A stretch of 9,675 bases of DNA from Chloroflexota bacterium (GTDB lineage Bacteria > Chloroflexota > Anaerolineae > Anaerolineales > UBA11579), in NCBI GenBank assembly GCA_003250455.1, contig QKGK01000071.1:1-9675 (forward strand), given 5' to 3'. The notes under the pieces are model-generated. The model ran no database searches and had not been told where the DNA came from. It saw nothing but the letters and a program-made list of their open reading frames with translations. Of this stretch, positions 6,156-9,675 are shown in pieces. Numbering within the stretch: the stretch's first letter is position 1; each line of letters opens with the position of its first letter. Both the position numbers and the translations under genes were made by a program.

Positions 6156-6668
6156 TTGCTGACCGGATTTGCAGACGCATTAGGATTGGCTTTCCCCTGG
6201 TTCCTGCTGGTGGTGATGCTGCTGGGGCTTTTCGGATTGATCGTCCCGGTGTTCCCGGGGAATGTGGTCATCTGGGGGGCGGTGCTGGTTTATGGTCTTG
6301 TGGCAGGATTTGGCAGCCGCGGCGTGTGGTTCTTTATCCCCATTTCTATTCTGACGATTATGGCAATGGCAGCGGATAATGTGCTGATGGGAGCAAAAGC
6401 CAAGCAAGCCGGGGCGGCCTGGTCCAGTATCGGGATCACGCTGGTAGCGGCTTTTGCTACCTCATTGGTGCTTACGCCATTGGCAGGGCTGGTCGCCGCA
6501 CCGCTGACGCTGTTCCTGGCCGAGTATTTCCGCAACAACCAGGACCGCGAACTGGCCTGGAAGATCACCAGCGGGTTGATGGTCGGCTGCGGCTGGGCGT
6601 TCATTGTCCGGTCTGCCCTGGGCGTATTGGCGATTGGCCTGTATGCCTGGTGGGCGTTTGGGGGGTAG
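6156..6668 (+). CDS. DUF456-family membrane protein
   Basis: A 170-residue, very hydrophobic protein of the DUF456 type, whose function is not established. The N-terminal half has the family feature of a Gly-rich membrane segment followed by PVFPG (31-35) and a second hydrophobic stretch to about 50. Further segments lie at about 57-75, 90-122 and 137-167. The middle Gly/Ala-rich segments and the short charged loop NNQDRELAWK (127-136) also fit the family. The start is TTG at 6156, supported by AAGGA at 6144-6148 inside the end of serS, seven bases upstream. With only three bases between the serS stop and this start, it is part of the serS transcription unit and therefore also under T-box control. 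Nothing in the sequence explains why a membrane protein should follow serine charging; shared transcription may be incidental. Confidence 0.87.
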   Translation: MLTGFADALGLAFPWFLLVVMLLGLFGLIVPVFPGNVVIWGAVLVYGLVAGFGSRGVWFFIPISILTIMAMAADNVLMGAKAKQAGAAWSSIGITLVAAFATSLVLTPLAGLVAAPLTLFLAEYFRNNQDRELAWKITSGLMVGCGWAFIVRSALGVLAIGLYAWWAFGG

Positions 6669-6693
6669 GGAAACGCATTGGTGTAAAAGAAAA

Positions 6694-6721
6694 CTCCCTG
6701 TGAGGATTTCCTCACAGGGAG
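6694..6721. terminator. Two-way intrinsic terminator, 12-bp perfect stem
   Basis: CTCCCTGTGAGG (6694-6705) and CCTCACAGGGAG (6710-6721) form a perfect stem with a four-base loop. On the minus strand it is followed by TTTTCTTTT, an excellent U-tract for the converging lipoprotein gene. On the plus strand it is followed by CTTTGGTTT, a weaker tract serving the serS-DUF456 operon. Confidence 0.92.
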
Positions 6722-6744
6722 CTTTGGTTTAAGTTCTGGATAGC

Positions 6745-7881
6745 TTAGTTGCGGATGCTGGGGACGAACCAGAACATTTCGTTGTTGTCGGAGGTGCTTA
6801 GTGAGCTCATATCCAGCGTGAAGATCACCTCATCACCAGCCAAACTGCTTAAGTCAATGTCGATCATGGTTGTGTTGCCATCATATTTTTCGGTCCACTC
6901 ACCGAGGATGTCTTTGGTGTTTGTGCCTTTGATCTGGTAAGAGAGCACTACTTTCACTTTGCAGCTCTCATTCTCATACACACACCCGATCTGTGAGATG
7001 AAGTGGTCGCCATCCTTGACGGTGTAAGCCGGGTAGATGCCGCGAACGCGTTCATCTTTGGAAACATTGACGATCAGTGCTGGTTCATCTTCAATCTTTT
7101 CTGTTTCCATCTGGAAGCTGACGGTGTAGTTTACATAGTTCTTGTATGCTTCGCTGGTGCCCTGGCAGTACATAGTGCCGGCATCTGTCTTCCAGGTGGC
7201 ATTGCAGAAGTTCTTGGCAAAATCATAGGAAAAGCTTTTTCCATTATCCACGACTTTGATCGCTACCCAGAAGGGGTTCTTATCTGAACCGCCCAGTCCG
7301 AATTTGCTGCCGTCGTCATCCCGCAGCAGCCAGTAACCTTTGTAGCTGCCTTTGCTGTTGGGGGCTTTCATCTCGATGGCAATATCAATCGATTCGCCTG
7401 GAGAAACATTCTCGGGCATATCAAATGTGGACCCACCCAGCTGGTCTCCACCATCAAAGGTGACGGAGTAAGATTTGTTCCAGGTGCAGGTGCCTACATT
7501 TTTCAGCCGCCAAACCTTGATGAAGGTGGTTCCGGGGGCAAACTGGGAGCCATCAGCTGCAGTCATATCCCGGATGAATTGGGCTGCATTGCACGGGATG
7601 GGCTTTGAGGTTGCCGTTGGGGTTGGGGTCTTGGTGGGTTCTGTCGTTGGGGCTGTTGTGTTAGTGGGCAGGGGTGTATTGGTAGCAGTGGGGACAGCCT
7701 GCGTAGCAGTAGGCAGGGAAGCGATTTGAGTCAATTGGGCTTCCACCGTCTGGGCGGCGGCTGTGCTTTCTGCGCCTTGCGGCAGGTCCGAACCGGATAT
7801 AAATAAGGGCATATTACAAGCCAGCATCGCGGCTGCCAATAGGCCGATCACCAAAAAACCGATAAACTTTTTATTTTTCAT
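6745..7881 (-). CDS. Surface lipoprotein with NBR1-type Ig-like domain
   Basis: A predicted exported lipoprotein of unknown ligand. The 378-residue product starts with a Lys-rich n-region and hydrophobic core (1-21) ending in MLAC, with Cys22 as the likely lipidated residue; Met at -3 is less usual than Leu. Residues 37-96 form a linker that becomes Thr/Pro-rich (repeated TPT/TAT units). Residues 97-210 match the NBR1 FW-type Ig-like domain seen in many Chloroflexota surface proteins: KVWRLKNVGTCTW (122-134), a Pro-Gly-Glu turn (161-163), YKGYWLLRDDDGSKFG (180-195) and FWVAIKV (204-210). Cys97 and Cys132 could form a disulfide. Residues 215-378 form a second beta-rich region with Cys226, Cys239, Cys300 and Cys307. 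The ATG at 7881 has AAGGAG at 7889-7894, seven bases upstream. A divergent membrane-protein gene with a similar linker starts 235 bases away. Confidence 0.9.
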   Translation of the reverse strand: MKNKKFIGFLVIGLLAAAMLACNMPLFISGSDLPQGAESTAAAQTVEAQLTQIASLPTATQAVPTATNTPLPTNTTAPTTEPTKTPTPTATSKPIPCNAAQFIRDMTAADGSQFAPGTTFIKVWRLKNVGTCTWNKSYSVTFDGGDQLGGSTFDMPENVSPGESIDIAIEMKAPNSKGSYKGYWLLRDDDGSKFGLGGSDKNPFWVAIKVVDNGKSFSYDFAKNFCNATWKTDAGTMYCQGTSEAYKNYVNYTVSFQMETEKIEDEPALIVNVSKDERVRGIYPAYTVKDGDHFISQIGCVYENESCKVKVVLSYQIKGTNTKDILGEWTEKYDGNTTMIDIDLSSLAGDEVIFTLDMSSLSTSDNNEMFWFVPSIRN

Positions 7882-7993
7882 TTCCTTTTCTCCTTCTATA
7901 CGAGGATCTGTTTAACCTCGAGTTTTACTCTTTCAGTGTATCGCTTGCGTGTTACCTGGTTGCTTCGGATTTGTTACAATTTGGATACATCAG

Positions 7994-8023
7994 TTGACAG
8001 CTCCGAATAATATTGGGTATTAC
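7994..8023 (+). promoter_or_regulatory. Alternative upstream promoter candidate
   Basis: A perfect TTGACA (7994-7999) is followed after 18 bases by TATTAC (8018-8023), four of six matches to the -10 consensus. It points towards the gene at 8116 and would give a leader of about 85 bases. Weaker on the -10 side than the candidate nearer the gene. Confidence 0.35.
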
Positions 8024-8050
8024 GCTTATTTAACGATGGAGAAGTGGATT

Positions 8051-8078
8051 TTGTGCCTGATTAAAGTTCGCATATAAT
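8051..8078 (+). promoter_or_regulatory. Promoter candidate for the membrane protein at 8116
   Basis: A perfect TATAAT (8073-8078) lies 37 bases before the ATG. The matching -35 would be TTGTGC (8051-8056), 16 bases upstream and only a partial match. The transcript would start near 8085, leaving a short leader of about 30 bases. Confidence 0.5.
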
Positions 8079-8115
8079 TAATAAAAGATTAGAGAGAGAA
8101 GATAGGGAACCCGCC

Positions 8116-9675
8116 ATGGACTTTGATTCCGCCCGAAAACAATTCGAACGCCTGACCCGCTTGCTGCAAAATGGAGAGCTTTCATCAGAAGAATATACGG
8201 ATGGGGTTGATAAACTCGTCGTGACTGATGAACAGGGGGATGCCTGGATGATCGGTATGCAGTCCGGTCAATGGTACCGCAAAGAGGGGGAGAATTGGGT
8301 GGAGGATGATCCACATGCACCGGCAACACTTTCAGCCACCGAGCCGCAGCCAGGGAACAAACGTTCCCGGCGGCTGATCGCCATGCTTTTGCTGCTGGCT
8401 TTAGCGCTTTCGTGTATGGGTGTCTGGTATTTTGGTATGGGAGGCGTATTGCCAGGACAAGGTGGTGTTGCCCAGCAAACCCAGGACAGCAAGGTGCTGA
8501 CCCAGGTGGCGCTTCTGGAAGCACAAGCCTCCCAGACTCTGGATGTTGCAGAAAGCACGGATGCGGGGGAAGGGGCAGCAACTACTACTCCTGAGGAAAC
8601 GCAAACGGCTACACTTTCCGGGGCGCAATTAACAGCAACTGCGATCACGCCCACGGCCACGGTCCCGCCAACGCCTACGGTCACCCCTTTACCTCCGGAA
8701 CCGGCTGCTCCGCCCGAAGCATGGGACCCTCAATCTGTGGTGGATTTTGAAAACAATATCTCCCTGAAACAGGATTGGGCCAAAGCGCCGGATAAAAACT
8801 GGGAGTATGAATTTCTGAACTATGAAGACCGGCAGGCCCTATTGATCCAATATACCGAGACGGAATCCCTGATGCACGCAGACGGGGCAAAATTAGGGGA
8901 TGTGGAACGACAGACAACCCTGGCTATTCCTGATGTGGAGGGCGGGGTTTCCATGGTTTGCCGGTGGGACGAAACCAAACGAACCGGTTACGCTTTGCGT
9001 TTGACCAACCAGAACTGGCAGCTATTGCAGGTGGATTCCGGGAGCGAAACCGTATTGGGGAGCGGCAACCAATCGGATAATTTCCGCGAAGGCGGTTACG
9101 AGACTTTTTTAATGCGCTGCCAGACAGATCAATTGGTGATTGAACGGGAAGGAGAAGCGCTGATCCTGGTAGATGACGATACCTATAAAACCGGCGCGGC
9201 TGGCTTACGTTTTGAGATCAATAACGGGATTGGACTGGCATTCTTCACGGACGACCGGCTGTGGGCGCAAATACCGGATGATGTGGTTGCCGGAGAAGGT
9301 GATGTGGTCCGCCTGGCAAACCTGGATATCCAGTTTGCCCGGCTCAATGATGTGTATGATGAGATGGAAGAGGAAGGATACGAGGGGACGGATGTGATCG
9401 GTATTCAATTGCGCATAGACAATAGTTCTGATTTACCCGTCCAGGTTAGCAAACTAAACTTTAAACTTACGGATGGACAATCAAAGATCACAAGTTTGGA
9501 TTTTGTCCCGGAATCTGTTGGGAACCGAACCATGATCCCATATGTGTTCTCGCCAGGGATCACTAACGGGGAGGTCTTTTTCAGCGGGGTCAGCCCTGAG
9601 GATCTGGAAGATTGGGTGTTCGTGGTTGATCTGCGATATGAGGGGTTTGGTGAGGCGATCTATACATTCGCAACT
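8116..9675 (+). CDS. Single-pass membrane protein with exported beta-sandwich domains (3' end outside window)
   Basis: The frame is open for 520 codons from the ATG to the window edge without a stop. The ligand and role are unknown. Residues 1-66 are a small cytosolic region: a SHOCT-like helical piece (FERLTRLLQNGELSSEEY) then a Trp-rich stretch with DAWMIGMQSGQWY and ENWVEDDP. After a basic KRSRR stop-transfer cluster, residues 87-106 form one membrane segment, putting the rest outside. Residues 110-205 are an Ala/Gln/Thr/Pro-rich linker (TATAITPTATVPPTPT). Residues 209-395 look like a laminin-G/DUF1080-type jelly roll (SMVCRWDETKRTGYALRL, a Gly-Leu-Arg-Phe strand near 361-364, then FFTDDRLW). 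From about 400 a second domain with IGIQLRIDNSSDLPV resembles DUF4352-like exported sandwiches. The ribosome site is weak (TAGGGA about 9 bases upstream). Domain assignments are tentative; the gene is not. Confidence 0.85.
   Translation, partial: MDFDSARKQFERLTRLLQNGELSSEEYTDGVDKLVVTDEQGDAWMIGMQSGQWYRKEGENWVEDDPHAPATLSATEPQPGNKRSRRLIAMLLLLALALSCMGVWYFGMGGVLPGQGGVAQQTQDSKVLTQVALLEAQASQTLDVAESTDAGEGAATTTPEETQTATLSGAQLTATAITPTATVPPTPTVTPLPPEPAAPPEAWDPQSVVDFENNISLKQDWAKAPDKNWEYEFLNYEDRQALLIQYTETESLMHADGAKLGDVERQTTLAIPDVEGGVSMVCRWDETKRTGYALRLTNQNWQLLQVDSGSETVLGSGNQSDNFREGGYETFLMRCQTDQLVIEREGEALILVDDDTYKTGAAGLRFEINNGIGLAFFTDDRLWAQIPDDVVAGEGDVVRLANLDIQFARLNDVYDEMEEEGYEGTDVIGIQLRIDNSSDLPVQVSKLNFKLTDGQSKITSLDFVPESVGNRTMIPYVFSPGITNGEVFFSGVSPEDLEDWVFVVDLRYEGFGEAIYTFAT

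Larger units (their letters stand above)
7882..8115. other. Divergent intergenic region of the two surface-protein genes
   Basis: These 234 bases hold no credible gene. On the plus-strand side a promoter candidate is visible. On the minus-strand side only the ribosome site (7889-7894) and a small inverted repeat, CGAGG (7901-7905) with CCTCG (7916-7920), in the lipoprotein's leader are clear; no convincing minus-strand -35/-10 pair was found. Confidence 0.6.

Noticed and set aside
7619..7674. G-quadruplex in the G-rich plus strand opposite the lipoprotein linker
   Set aside because: G-runs at 7619-7622, 7625-7628, 7633-7638 and 7649-7652 exist, but the spacing includes a ten-base loop. The G-richness follows simply from Thr/Pro codons (ACx, CCx) on the coding strand.
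8078..8684. Minus-strand open frames overlapping the gene at 8116
   Set aside because: The plus-strand frame is open for 520 codons with a membrane segment and domain-like structure; the minus-strand frames have no recognisable features and are shadows.
1..9675. Mobile element, defence island or CRISPR array
   Set aside because: No transposase, integrase, phage or toxin-like product, no direct-repeat array and no att-like duplication was found. The inverted repeats present are explained as terminators or leader hairpins.

Overview
The window most resembles a chromosomal segment from a Chloroflexota bacterium, probably class Anaerolineae. This is inferred from gene content and style: an NBR1-type Ig-like lipoprotein, Thr/Pro-rich 'TPTAT' linkers tying surface domains to membrane anchors, a 7TM-PAS-GGDEF protein, and a T-box upstream of serS. 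No rRNA, tRNA, insertion sequence, phage gene or CRISPR array is visible. Base composition and coding style look fairly even throughout, so this reads as ordinary chromosome and not an island.

Layout. (1) Bases 2-1434, plus strand: the 3' part of lysS (class II lysyl-tRNA synthetase), then a 106-residue protein overlapping it by 4 bases (ATGA) that looks like a free-standing histidine-kinase dimerisation helix pair. A perfect palindrome at 1468-1499 is a two-way terminator. (2) Bases 1520-4405, minus strand: a multi-pass membrane protein of the YwaF/TIGR02206 family, a small cytosolic FHA protein and a 7TM-PAS-GGDEF diguanylate cyclase. The last two are likely one signalling operon, transcribed cyclase first. 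(3) Bases 4453-6668: a divergent promoter region, a complete T-box riboswitch with a serine (UCC) specifier, two further hairpins, serS, and a DUF456 membrane protein with a TTG start 3 bases after the serS stop. A strong two-way terminator follows at 6694-6721. (4) Bases 6745-9675: a minus-strand NBR1-domain lipoprotein and, diverging from it, a single-pass membrane protein that is open to the window end. Both have a Thr/Pro-rich linker and a predicted exported domain.

How the parts work together. The two aminoacyl-tRNA synthetases are translation housekeeping, and serS is predicted to be induced when uncharged tRNA-Ser (GGA anticodon) builds up. The FHA and GGDEF genes point to phosphothreonine- and c-di-GMP-based signalling, although no kinase or c-di-GMP receptor lies in the window. 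The last two genes look like cell-surface proteins of unknown ligand.

No clear new defence or mobile system was found. The items most worth a second look are the lone DHp-like protein behind lysS, the two unexplained hairpins between the T-box terminator and serS, and the large exported multidomain protein at the right edge.
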